From the NCBI GenBank assembly GCA_916610825.1, contig OU744453.1:14198469-14262468 (forward strand): 64,000 bases of DNA. The letters are read 5' to 3'. Position 1 is the first letter of the stretch. The number at the start of each line of letters is the position of its first letter. The stretch comes from Haliclystus octoradiatus. Lineage: Eukaryota > Cnidaria > Staurozoa > Stauromedusae > Haliclystidae. Position numbers and translations under genes: made by a program. The notes beneath the pieces are model-generated. The model saw only the letters and a list, made by a program, of their open reading frames with translations, was not told the DNA's origin and did not search any database. Positions 52,540-64,000 of this stretch are shown piece by piece.

Positions 52540-55500
52540 ATGAAAGTTGACAGGAGCAAAGTAAAGAAAGGAACGTCGGAAGTTGTGAGTGTTAGCTTTT
52601 TGAATGCCAGTAATTCCGTTCGATGTACCGTCCCCCATTTATTAAACATTTAACGAAACAAGCATCCTTATTATTCGTAAGGATTCTTTATCGCTGGCGA
52701 GATTCTTATGCTTTGAAGTTTAAAATATTTTGAGTCTCAAACACTTAATCGTGAAGGCATGTGATTCACCAACTATGGGCCTAGTCCTGATCTTCTCCAT
52801 GCTTCCTAGATTAGGTTATTCAGATATAACTACAGTAGTAATAGGAATGCTGGTTGTTTATGAATAGTACCAGAAGCAAATTAATTTCTACGGGGAAAAT
52901 ATATCTGTAAAGGAAACTATTTCCTTCACAGCTAAGCTTCAATATTTAATCTAAATAGTAGGCCTATGTTTATTATTAGCCCACCAGATAAGGTAGGGTA
53001 GACCCAGACCTACACTAAAGTTTGTGATAAACGTAGTTTGATTCCCGATACTGTCCCTGAGCCAGTCCAGCCTTGCCATTACAGAGTTTCAGATCCAAGT
53101 GACGACGACAATAAGTATCACATATGCTTTCTTATAAAACCGCTGTACGGTGCCTGCACACCGTCATCTATTTTTATTTGCTGCAGATTTGTCTTAATAT
53201 GACGACGATCGATAAACCACAACAACAGCAGTAGTGTGATCAAATTAATAACATCAAACATCATGATCTGTTTTCAATTATCATGCTATTGGGGAAGTAG
53301 TTATGTGCATATTGAAATCAAGACAAATTTTAACATTGAGTATAAACATAGTAATGGTATATTTCTTTATAATTGTGCAGTAACCTACTAGAAAAATAAA
53401 ACAATTGAATTACATTTATATTAATATAACTGGCATTTGAAAAGACAGTAAGAAAAGCACGCAGTAGACAATCGTGCACTGAAAAATGATATGGACTAGA
53501 CACCTTTTGAATGTAAACAACCGAAATACACTAAATTGAAATTCACTGTCGAAAAGTCTTGTTGAATGAAAAATATTTGTAAGTTTCTTAGTCTTTTCTG
53601 TGCTGCACAATTTTTCGTGATACTTCTGAAGTTTTCTCTCAAGGTCCTGTGCTAACTTTTTATATGAAATTGAGAAGCTTTAAGTTTGTTTCGATCTAAT
53701 TGCTATATTCCTATAAATCCCGACTCTCTCCTTTGATCCATGAACGAAAAGCCATGAGCCAGGTCTATGAGTGAAAAGTTCATCAGCCAGTCACGCTATA
53801 TAGAAAACGTTAACTCTCGTTTTTTTCCATATAAATTTGGTATTCTTGACTCTATCAGAGACTGGACTAATTTCAATAATTTCAGACATTTAAAGAATGA
53901 ATGTTAACGCAAATACAAAATAGTTTATTTCGACAAGATCAATCGTCACTGCTGACGGTTCTTTTTGAAAAGACCGTCGTATATCAGCAACTGACGACGG
54001 TGGACTCAGAAGGTGATTCCCGCTAAATATGCACAGAAGCGCCGCACATTAAAATACCGTTGTCGTCACTTGGATCTGAAACTCTCTATTATCTAAATTA
54101 AGTGACACAACGAGTGCCATATTTTTAACGACAAATAGAAATGTCGGAGTTTACTAAATACTGAAAGAGTTTTTGCAACTATTTTGTCCTGCTTTTTTTA
54201 TGCTGATTGAGTTTCAATACAGTGCAAAATGCCTAAGAACAAACTGACTTTGAATCTGATGTTAATCTTATTAGTTGAATAATTACATCACAGTATAATG
54301 GTCATAAAACCAAAGACTGTTGTTATCCCAACAATAAATGGAGAATAATTCATGGGCACTTAGAGATATGCATTTATCTTTTGAATGTACTTGAAAAATT
54401 AATGCCATATCTCTGCGCGCCTTTGAATTATTCTGTTTATTATATAAAAACATTATTTTAAGAGCATGTAGAACTTCGACAAACAACTTAATTAATAATT
54501 TCAAACTCAATAAAGATGATTTCTATCACAATTGAAAGAGGACAACGACAAGTCAGCTTTCATTTAAATTAATTACCTTGAAATAATTAATATCAAAACC
54601 TTGATATCTAATCTCAAGACAATAGGGTCACTGAAAGGTCATCATCATCTGAATTGTCAATTTCCTTTCAAAATCCCAGATGACTAATCATCATGATAAT
54701 TAAACCTTGTAAACATGGCTTCTTTTAGTTTCGAACTTTCGAAAGCGGGAGTTTCCTTGGTAATGCAAATGCGAGACGCTCTATGATTGGTTGAAAAGTG
54801 TTATTTCACATAAAAATATCACGTGAAAATATCATATGTTTATGTATGAAATATCAACTTAATGGAATAAGGCTTTTATGAGTGGCAGAGAACCCACTAA
54901 AACACTGATGGTTATATAATCAAGTAGCATATTAATAATTGGGCAAAGTGAGTCAGATCAAGCAAGTAGAAATTAAAAGGCCTGAGCAAGCGATCCAACT
55001 TGATTTGTTCGACTATGTCAGACGCAAAAGTCAAATAATGTTGTATGAATGGACAAACAACAATTCGACGTTACATCCAACTGCATACGACTTTAAAAAA
55101 CTCAGCCCAAATTGGACCTGAATGCAATTTTAAAAACTGTATGCATCCTGCTTATCAAATGGGAAAAGTTGAAGACTTCAAGTAAATTAAAACGAGCGTT
55201 TCCCTCAATTATATATAGTTTTGTATTTAGCCTTTGAACTGAAGGTTTCTGAGATCCTATTTGTTTATAAATTCTTAGTATTTTTTATTCTGAACAAGCA
55301 ACTCATTCTAGATCAACATGACAAAATTTATCAGAAATCCAGCCGGAAAATCTGAGTTTTGTGATTGACAATGATTATCATTGAATGATACGTATTCATA
55401 AATTTATGAAAGTCTATCCTATTCCCGTAGCTCTGAAGCTGTAATATACGGTAGTAGTGATAGTATAAACAGTCACATTATAGGAATGTACCGTCGAATG

Positions 55501-58500
55501 TACCGTCGATACTACTCTCCCATAGCCCCGCCGAATATACGGTGACACTGTAATGACAAAATTATCCTTAATTTTAGCCTGCTGATTGTCGTAAGGTGAT
55601 CAAATACTTGAGGGATTGCTCTGAAGAAGAATTGATCAAAGAATTGGAACAGATTAACATTTGGTATTTTGGAAAAGTATGTCGGAACATTTTTTATTTC
55701 TAGAATTTATTATTTTGTAAAACACTTTGATAAAGTAGTCAATTTTTTTGCTATTGTTGGATTTATCATTTATCCACAAACTGTGTAAGCTTGCAGCTTT
55801 TTTTCACCAGAGTGGTTGGCTATTTTGTTAGTATTTTGAATCTTGTGTGTGTGTTTAATAGCCGGATGCCCTTCCATATACCATCTAATAATGCTCCTCC
55901 TAGGAATTGAACTCAAGACCCTGTGGGCCTTGGTACAACACCCTAACCACTCCATTATGGCCGCACAATGGCAACAGTAGTATATTTTTATTACAACTTG
56001 CAAAACCAGCAATGGCCAAAGCTTTTGTTTACTTTTATTTTAACTGCCAATCACTGTTGACATAAGCTTTTCTATTTTTGAAATTTTGATTTCTGTATTA
56101 TTTGATCTTAAAGAGTCATAATTATTATTCATTTTTCTAAATACAAACATGTTTAATTACTAGTTTTCAGCATAAGAGCACATAATAGTTATAATATGCA
56201 ATGTCCGACAAAAGTAGGAAACCTGGAATCCTAGATTCCAGAAGGTTGAAGCAAATTCAGTAGAAATATTTCAGAGAAAATGTTGAAATGCCTCTAGGAT
56301 TCCAGGAGGCTTAACCTTTTTTTGGACCCCCATCGTATGTCACAAGCTGCAGTAGGATGTGTGCTAATTACAGATATGCTACTTGAATCATAAATTAATT
56401 TGTCCCTAACATATATCATATATGTGATAAATTATGATGATTTATAGATAACATTGATTTTACGCTGATTGATTGTAGTGTGAGCTTTATCATTGGATTG
56501 ATGTACTTGATCGATTCAATGAAATTTTGTCAGTCATTGCTACTCCTGTCAAAGGATACAAATGGTTATTTGAATATGACTTACTCAGTGAGGAAAAGCA
56601 AAGAGCTGAAGAGGTAAGTCGTTGCAAATTGAAGTAAATTGAAGTAAAGTCAATGCAATAGAAAACACAATTTGTCAAAATTGTAAAAGTCGCCTTGAAA
56701 TGGTTGATGTCAATGTCTTGTGGTTCAGCTTGCTCCAGAGATATTTTGACTAATTCAATTTTGTTTTTATTGTTATTATAACATCCCTCCATGATGGTCT
56801 ACAGTGAAACCTGTATACAGGATCCGATTAAAATAGGAATCCTGGAAACTGGAATCCTAGATTCCGAAAGGTTATAGTCAATTCAGAAGAATATTGATGT
56901 TTTTAATCAGTTATTCGTCAAGCATCAACTTGAAAATTCAGAAGAAAATGTTGAAATGCCTCTAGGATTCCAGAAAGCTGGACCTTTTGCATGGCTTGTA
57001 TTCCGAGGTGTACGATCGCACATGTACACCTTCACACACGTCATCTATAGCACACCTACTTGCCAAAAAAAATACTGTTATTATTTTTCCTTTCGTTTTA
57101 TATTTTTTGTTGGTACTGATATTCATTTGAAAATTATCAATGTGAAGCTTTATTAAAACAATCAAAATCTCTATCTTTAATGCATTGAAATTCAACACCT
57201 TCTGTGCTATTTTTAGAAAAAGTTATCACCTTTCGATTTCCTGTTTTCATTAGAATCATTGTTTTGGCACACACAAATGATTTCAGGAATACAAGCCATG
57301 ACCTTTTGTCCGACACTGCCTCTATATAACAGCAACCAATAAGATCTGTTTAATTGACCACTTTAGACAGGTGGTCTTCGCATAGACCTACAGAGATTAT
57401 TCAATAGAATAATTCCTTTTGTATATTGATAAATTGGCCACTATAGATATGTGGTATCTTTATAATGATTGTGTGACTGCACCTGTATTTACGATCAATG
57501 TGCTTTTAAATAGTGATTTGTCTGAGGCATATCGGCGATCCACTTTAGCAGGACAGAATATCACCCTTTGTTGTTTCCCAAAAGAATTTGAACTTGAATC
57601 TAGGTTAAATATCTAAATCATCTTTAATAATTTCTAGACAACTAATCCAAGTTAAAAAATGTCATCTTAGTCAACGCTTAGATTGGACCTCTGAATGACG
57701 TTGTTATGCAACGATGCTTATATTCATGTATATTTTATTTTTCAGTATAAAATTGTTGATTTAATACACAATGTTTTGAAATTCACAACGCTGTTGATTG
57801 AACACTCCTATGCACGGCATCTTTACAGCTCAATCGAGGTATGTTATCATGCAAATTTTATTTACAAGATTGACATACAGACATACTATTAAACAGGGAT
57901 TGTTTCATTCCTATTGTCAAAGTTGCCCAATTACCGTACTTAGAAATCACTGGTTTCCTATTTTGAGATTGTGCTTTTTGAACCGAAGAAGACAGATAAT
58001 TCCTTCTATAACAAAACTATTCATTTCTTTGTATTTTTACCAATTTCTCGCAGAAAAATATTTGTTTTCTATCTTTTTAAATTCAGCAGAGGTGACAAAT
58101 ATTTGAAAATTCCAGCTTAAATGATGTAGAATTCTTGTTTCTTCCAACTATTTGTGATAAATTTCCTTTTCCACTGCTGTCCAAAAAATATTCTTGATTG
58201 CCGTTTTATAGAAATCCTCCTCGTATTAACTTTAATCCATGTGAATTTTTAAATATTGTAATATTAGTTAGTTCACCATGTAGGTTATATGAATGTGGAA
58301 CTCGATTCACTTTTATAACTATACTGTAGTTGTATAGTGTTAGTGTAGCTTGCTACCTGTATTTGCTTGTTATATTTATTTGACAAATATACAACATACA
58401 ACATACTGAGGGCATTCCCTAAGAATAGTTTATTTGATAGTAAATCTTTCTGTGTTGATTTTTTTTTCCATGGTGTCACCGGATTTTACTCCACTTACAA

Positions 58501-61500
58501 GATAACAAACACAGCCTGTCTTGCTTGTTGGAAATCTGCATTTGTTTTCTTAAATGCAACATATTTGTACAAAAACTGGAAGTTATTTCAAAGTATTTTT
58601 TGGATTTTTTAGGATGAAAACATGTCAATTTAATAATATTTATTTGATTTTTTTTAGTGGTTAATCAATTTATTAGACTGCAGTGATGGCTCAGTTATAT
58701 TATCAGTCCTTAATCTCATCTACGTCTTCAGGTTGGTTGTTTTTATACGTAATAAATGAAAATAAATAAATAAATAACTAGACAGTGAATCAAAGATCAT
58801 AAGCTCACTCGATTATTCTAAGATTGAAGTAAAGGCGCTTTCAGACGGTTTTAATAATATCTAACCCACATAAAACCGAATTCTATTCTCCATTATCCAA
58901 ACTCTCTTTTTCCTACCTTGCTTTCATTCACACCAGAGAGGGATACTACCCAATGTTGACTGTAGTTAAATAAACAGTCTGATGAAGATAATTGCCTTAT
59001 GAAATTGCAGTGGTTTTAAATGTCGCTTTTGCCAATCATATTAACAGTTTTCTACAACAAAATCCTAGAAAAAATTTCTATACCGTGTAAGTGCAACTGA
59101 TTTCAATAATATGATCAAGTCTGACCTCCAACGAAAAACGGAACAACACATTTTTAGAAATGAGAATCTTTAGACTGTTTTTTAGTTTTGAACTCTTTTG
59201 TCTACATTTTACCACAAGAGAATTTGACCACAATTATAAAAAATGCAAAACTTTGAAACTTTTTCATTTCACCGTACATTTGAAGGCTGCCAGTTAGTTT
59301 TTTATTGTATCGTATATTGCTAATATATGCTCAAGTCAAGTCTGCTATTAAAGCCATATCTATGTAATGACCCCCTGTCTATAGTGGTCACCCTAGCAAT
59401 GTGCAAAACTAACAAAATTCAACCCTGTATCTAATTTCCACCTGAATATAGCAGTCAATTTCTTTAAATCTCATAGGCTGAGTCATGGCTGGCTGTTATA
59501 TACACTATACAGGTTTCAATTTATATTTTGTTTATATTTTGTTGTTGTTTACAACATACCATGACACTTTCGTAGTGCAATTCATCAAAATGGACCAAGA
59601 ATTACGAATTATGGAATGTAAATTGGGTTTTTAATAAAAGTTGCCATTTGTAAAAATTGTAAATTTATTAGTAATCGCCAACCAATCTACAAAAGGAGTT
59701 ACCATCACAAAATTGTCAGATTGAATTATTAGGAACCAAGGCATATCAGAATCATAACAAAGTTTTATTTTGAAAATTTCAAAATCATTTATGTTTTTTT
59801 TTACACTGCAGCAAAAGATCTAATTACATTTCACGAATGCCTGCTGACAAACGGAAGGCGCTGCAAGATCGTCTGATACATCTTTCAGAGGTAAGTGGAT
59901 CTCAAGCTATTGATAGAGTTTGAACAAATATCATATTATATAATTATTATAGCATTTTGCCCTACTGCACTGAACATCTTGAAATAATATTCTTTGTCAG
60001 GTTTGAATTTCCTCTTTCTCGTCGGTATGCAAATACTGCATCTAAAATCTTTCATACTGTACAATGCTGCATTTCAAATGTTGACACTGCTACCATCTAA
60101 CAGATAAATTTCAAATGTTGACATTGCATAACACGGCAGCATACCAACACTTTGAATTGGACTTCTTCCTGCAGTATCACCGATAAACCTCTATACAACA
60201 GCCACCTGTAAACAGAGGTCGCTTAACATGTGTCCAAATAGTATTATTCTGATAAATTAGCCTTGTATATGAAGGTTAATTTTCCAATTTCAAAAGCAAT
60301 CAATTTTCTACTCTTTGATGGACATTTGCAGGACTATCCGATAGCTAATATATAGCATGTGAGAGTTCCTAAAAAAATAATAATGTTTTCTAGTGGATCA
60401 GAAACATGAAATCCCCTCCTAATGCTTTTTCTTTATTTTGGTCTAATTTAGACTCTCGCACACAAATACAGTCAGACCAGTTATAACATTCACCTATTTG
60501 CTGTGACCCCTGTTTATAGTGGTCGTCCCTTCAATGTCTGAAATAATATTGTCTATTGAATCATCTTTACATTTCAATCTCGTAGCTGGCTGTTATATAC
60601 AAGTTTCACTGTAAAGTAATTAAATATCTGATTTTAATTGCAAAAAACTATTCTCTCCTTTGAATAATAGTTTTGTCTTCATTTTTTAGAGCTGGGGTGG
60701 TTCATCTGCTGGTTATGGACTAGATACTTGTTGTCTGCCCGATATGACTCATGTAAGTTTACCTAACTACAATAATGGCAATGTGATACAGTCGAACCTG
60801 TTATAATGGTCACCTCTATACAGCGGCCACCTGTCTATAGTGGTCACTCTTATAAACAATAAAATTGAATCAAGCCTGTATATAAAGGCCACCTGTCTAT
60901 AGTGGTCAGTTTATCTACCTTTCGTAGCTGGCCGTTATATACAGGTTTCACTGTATAGGGAGGATGCTATTCAAATATTCAAAAGTCAATTATCCGGATC
61001 ATTTTTCAATTATTCAACCTTGTTTCAAATAATGAAAAGTTGTAATAAATGGTATGAAAACAGCAAAATAAAATAGTTTTGATGAACAAAAGAATAATTT
61101 TTTTTTAATATTTTAAAATCTTTATACATACTTCAAAACCATCATTCTATCACTGTAATAACATATATATTTATATATATTATTCTGTAGATTCTTTGAA
61201 CCTAAACAAAATGGCGACTATAAAATTCAAAACGAGATTTGTTTGGGCTACAGATATTTTGCAAGCAAGGCTATTTCTATTGACCCTAGAATTCAGTTTT
61301 TTTAATATTTGCTTTCTTGTTTAAAGGATGATGGTGGTAGTTTATACTTTGAATATTACACAGAAGAGCCTTGCGATGGTGCAGATAAGGTGCGTATTGT
61401 CTAGGTTTTGTTATTTTGATGGTTTAGTGTTAAATTGTAGCCTAGCACACAGAGCTCAATAAAATAACTATGGTGTACCTGTGTAAAACCTGTGTACTAT

Positions 61501-63603
61501 GGTCACCCTATAAAGCAGCTACCTGTCAAATGTGGTTAAAGTTATAAATGTTAATTTTTATTGAATTTAACCTCTATAGAAAGGCCACCTCCCTTCCATG
61601 GCCAACATAGTATAATCTCGTAACTTTCACTTCATATAACTAACTGACCATAACTTAATTTTTCCAGGAGGCTGGCACTGTTAACAAATTACATTCAATC
61701 ACACTTAAAGACCTACACAAGGTACAGTATACTATTGTTATATTATTATGGTGCTAGCAATCAGTCCACAAAATCGCTGGTCTTTATTTGTGTTGCCATG
61801 GTAACACAGAGAATTTTATGAGGAAATATTCTAGCAATATATCTTATCATTCATACAAAATGTTTCTTTTGAAATCTTTGACAATTTTGACATGGATAAT
61901 AATAATTAGCCATTTTCTGGGTAAATTAAGTAGCCTTCTCTGCAAAAACGTTTTGCATTTGATGTTTTTCTGAGATCAAGTGTGAACTGTGTGATCATTT
62001 ATGCGAGGTGTTGACAAAGGTGTTCAAGGTCCGACAAAATGTTCAGCCTTCTGGAATCCTAGAGGCATTTCAACATTTTTTTCAGAATTGTTTTGTTGAT
62101 GTTTGATCAATAAATTATTAAAAATATCGATTTTCTTCTGAATTTACTCTAACGTTCCAGAATCTAGGATTGGAGGATTCCTACCTTTGTCGGACCCTGA
62201 AGTTGTTTCTTCACAACTTTGTAAGGAACAATTAAACCAAACTTTGAAAAGAGTCAGATATTCTATTGTTAACATTTGAATGGCGGCCGGATTTTTCTTA
62301 TATTTTACTTTGGATGCATTTAAACTAGAAAACAAAATAAGAAAAGTGTTAAAACATTAGATAATAACAACAGTTAAAGTAGACAAAGGTTCACAATAAA
62401 CTCTTGGAGTATGATTGAAAACAAAGTAAACCTCCAGAAAAAGGTTTTTCAAATTCATTTCCGAAAGATAACAAATTAGCATTGAAAGGGATGATCAATT
62501 TTCTTCTGAATTTGCTCTAACCTTTGGAATCTTGCAAGATTGCAAGATTCTCATATTTATCGCATCCTTGATATATCAGTATTGGCTTCTTCGGTATAAT
62601 TATTATAGATTTTTTTGTCCATAGATATCTTCAAAGCCGGGTGACATCATGAATAATCTGTTGAAAACTCATAAAATACCAGAACAGTTTCAAGTATGTT
62701 ATCTATTGCTCTTGATTTATAAACATTTTTGTACCCTCATTTTACTGGTTTTAATGTTTTTGCTAGTGTTGTTTCAAACATTTTTATTTTGCATTATAAC
62801 TATATGATAGCATTCAGAAATGATATTTCAACACAAAAAGTAGTTTTTGAGTTGAAATTGTAGCTTTTTTGTTGAATGATTTATGCATGAGCTTACCTTT
62901 TTGGATCTGAGATTGTTGTTAAGGCTGCTGTGCAGAATGTGTAGAATACATCTGAATATGTGTGTAACAGCAATCCCTCTGAATTCAGGGGTCCTAAAAA
63001 TATATTTGTGTCTGCGACCAAATTTTCCTTCAAAGTGCCTTTTAAGTTGTTTGGGTTACTGACTGATGAAAGGACATTATTGTAGTAGAAACCATCTGAT
63101 GAGCGCTATCGCACAAAGCTCTGAGTAAGGAATGCAAGGCAATGTCTAGTGTTTGACTTTATTTCTAAATAATAATGCTACAGTGAAACCTGTATATAAC
63201 AGCCATCTACGAGAGGTAAATAAATTGACCACTATAGACAGGTGGCCTTTATATACAGGTTTGATTCAATAGAGAATACTATTTTAGACATTGCAAGGGT
63301 GACCACTATAGACAGGTGACCGCTGTATAGAGGTGACCGTTATAACATGTTTGACTGTACGTATAAATTTGAATGGTGAATACTGTGTATCCCTTGTCTA
63401 TTGTTGTCATGAGCTACAGAATTATCAGCTCAGGACGGAAGGAAAAAATAAGATAAGATGTATGACAATGATGACATAGAAAATGTTTATCTTTATTTTA
63501 TAGATATCTTTATTATATCGGATACGTCTTGTTCATGCCATGAAATCACAACACACTCGATTGCAATTTGTTCAAGCAAGGCTTCAGTCATTATCAATTT
63601 TAG
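52540..63603 (+). CDS. HUWE1: HECT E3 ubiquitin ligase HUWE1, N-terminal exons 1-11 (continues past window)
   Basis: Exons 52540-52584, 55578-55676, 56479-56613, 57746-57838, 58658-58731, 59812-59890, 60690-60752, 61327-61389, 61668-61721, 62625-62693 and 63504-63603 join in phase with GT-AG introns to 291 residues plus one base. The start MKVDRSKVKKG matches the known HUWE1 N-terminus. Later diagnostic stretches are ELEQINIWYFGKCELYHW, LLIEHSYARHLYSSIE, NLIYVFSKRSNYISR, ESWGGSSAGYGL (Glu at an exon junction), KMHD-region equivalents and RLQFVQARLQSLSIL. This is the armadillo-like DUF908 part of a protein of about 4,400 residues in human. The UBA, WWE, BH3-like and catalytic HECT regions lie downstream, outside the window. 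HUWE1 ubiquitinates substrates such as MCL1, p53 and core histones in mammals. No lesion is seen. Confidence 0.96.
53083..54085. mobile_element. 1.0 kb foldback element in HUWE1 intron 1
   Basis: AGAGTTTCAGATCCAAGTGA at the left and its complement at 54058-54085. Internal short inverted GACGACGG/CCGTCGTC pieces near 53940-54000. No gene found. Confidence 0.7.
55752..55978 (-). repeat. tRNA-derived SINE, copy 2 (HUWE1 intron 2, antisense)
   Basis: Reverse complement gives GAGTGGTTAGGGTGTTG, GAGTTCAATTCC, GGGCATCCGGCTATTAAA and the same ATGATAAATCCAA end as copy 1. Confidence 0.8.
56199..56332. mobile_element. GGTCCGACAAA-family MITE copy in HUWE1 intron 2
   Basis: GTCCGACAAAAGTAGGAA to TTTTTTGGACC, shorter than the full copy. 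It carries the CCTGGAATCCTAGATTCC word. Confidence 0.7.
60467..60613. mobile_element. CAGT(G/C)AAACCTG-family MITE, copy 1 (HUWE1 intron 6)
   Basis: TACAGTCAGACCAGTTATAA to ACAAGTTTCACTGTA. Ends resemble pogo/Tigger-type termini with a TA target; the class is an inference. Confidence 0.75.
60787..60955. mobile_element. CAGT(G/C)AAACCTG-family MITE, copy 2 (HUWE1 intron 7)
   Basis: 169 bp, TACAGTCGAACCTGTTATAA to TATACAGGTTTCACTGTA. It contains two GGCCACCTGTCTATAGTGG words. It begins 34 bp after exon 7. Confidence 0.85.
62029..62196. mobile_element. GGTCCGACAAA-family MITE, full copy in HUWE1 intron 9
   Basis: Near-palindromic 168 bp: GGTCCGACAAAATG ... CCTTTGTCGGACC, with inner TCTGGAATCCTAGAGGC and TTCTTCTGAATTT words. 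Relatives: 42650-42850, 45309-45375, 48590-48740, 49607-49720, 56199-56332, 56820-57000, 62490-62570. Confidence 0.8.
63094..63130 (+). ncRNA. Degenerate hammerhead relic H6 in HUWE1 intron 10
   Basis: CTGATGA (63096-63102) is followed by a GCG/CGC stem and then CTCTGAGTAAGG, the same 3' end as H1 (CTCTGAGTAACGG). The required GAAA is replaced by CAAAG, and stem I arms do not match, so it should be inactive. Confidence 0.4.
63179..63359. mobile_element. CAGT(G/C)AAACCTG-family MITE, copy 3 (HUWE1 intron 10, inverted)
   Basis: 181 bp, TACAGTGAAACCTGTATATA to GTTTGACTGTA, opposite to copy 2. Decayed relatives at 57320-57400, 59350-59515, 60180-60290 and 61480-61640. Confidence 0.85.
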
Positions 63604-64000
63604 GTATTGTTTAATGTTTAATTATTTCATTCCACATTTGAAATAACTTATTATTAGTTCTTACTTATAATATCCATTGATTATCCTGATGACCATGCAT
63701 AAGGTTGTCACCATCTATATACTTACGAAGATTAATTTTGAATCAAGCATAGCGTATTACAACAATCAATGTTAGTCAAGGTTAAATTTCAAGTTTCAGA
63801 CACAAAAACAATACAAAAACAAACCTCAATGTGAACACTCACATGATTGTAAGCATGTAAATGCCTAGACCTGTGCCCATGCCCCTGTACTCCACTTTTC
63901 CAATGGTTGCTTCATATAGGGGACATATAGTTTTTTTTATACTTTTAGCGAATGAGGTGATGCACTCATTACAAAACATCAGAATTACCAATCACAGCTT
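63604..64000. other. Start of HUWE1 intron 11
   Basis: No further exon is visible before the window ends. Confidence 0.5.

Noticed and set aside
54939-55121. 60-codon frame in HUWE1 intron 1
   Set aside because: No family, no splice context; expected by chance in an intron of this length.
58974-59015. CTGATGA followed by GAAA on the plus strand, a possible hammerhead
   Set aside because: Stem II needs a two-base slip, the cleavage position would be G, and stem I arms do not pair.

Overview
This is an AT-rich window from an animal genome. It has short exons with GT-AG introns, dense small repeats and giant trinucleotide arrays. Two conserved metazoan genes (ARL8, HUWE1) and a cluster of secreted fibrinogen-domain genes fit an invertebrate. 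An ascidian-like tunicate is my best guess, but the sequence does not settle the species. No bacterial operon, viral or CRISPR feature is present.

Layout. (1) 1-32 kb: a fibrinogen-related (FReD) gene cluster on the + strand. Gene A is cut by the window start and its last two exons are intact. Gene B is a complete 4-exon gene (15636-18811). Copy C (29354-31569) is a pseudogene. A 3.3 kb stretch with the first two exons of gene B is repeated almost base for base across a 200-N gap (9543-12837 and 13038-16333), which looks like an assembly duplication rather than two genes. The 3' UTRs of A and B start with trinucleotide arrays, (TTG)n in A and about 2.3 kb of (TTA)n in B. (2) 5.4-9.8 kb: degraded Penelope-like retroelement copies in inverted orientation. 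(3) 25.2-28.1 kb: a PIF/Harbinger DNA transposon with TIRs, a TTA target duplication, a truncated transposase and a broken MADF accessory gene. (4) 32.9-39.3 kb: a retroelement RT fragment and a 0.6 kb inverted repeat whose right arm abuts a second 200-N gap. (5) 40.3-51.4 kb: ARL8 on the - strand, complete in 7 exons (186 aa). (6) 52.5 kb to the end: the first 11 coding exons of HUWE1 on the + strand, running out of the window. ARL8 and HUWE1 are head to head, 1.1 kb apart.

Most interesting signal: at least five hammerhead self-cleaving ribozyme motifs (CUGANGA, stem II, GAAA, short stem III, matched stem I) lie in small dispersed repeats, most clearly at 25063-25107 (-), 28152-28195 (-) and 20274-20316 (+). 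Two have long outer helices (18 and 20 bp, perfect). One sits between the two giant (TTA)n arrays in the 3' flank of FReD gene B. Two flank the Harbinger transposon, which appears to have inserted into the hammerhead repeat. Hammerheads are known from Penelope-like elements and small non-autonomous retrozymes. The copies here share flanking modules and look like such a retrozyme family.

The introns of ARL8 and HUWE1 and the intergenic DNA are packed with foldback elements (MITEs) of at least six families and with tRNA-derived SINEs.
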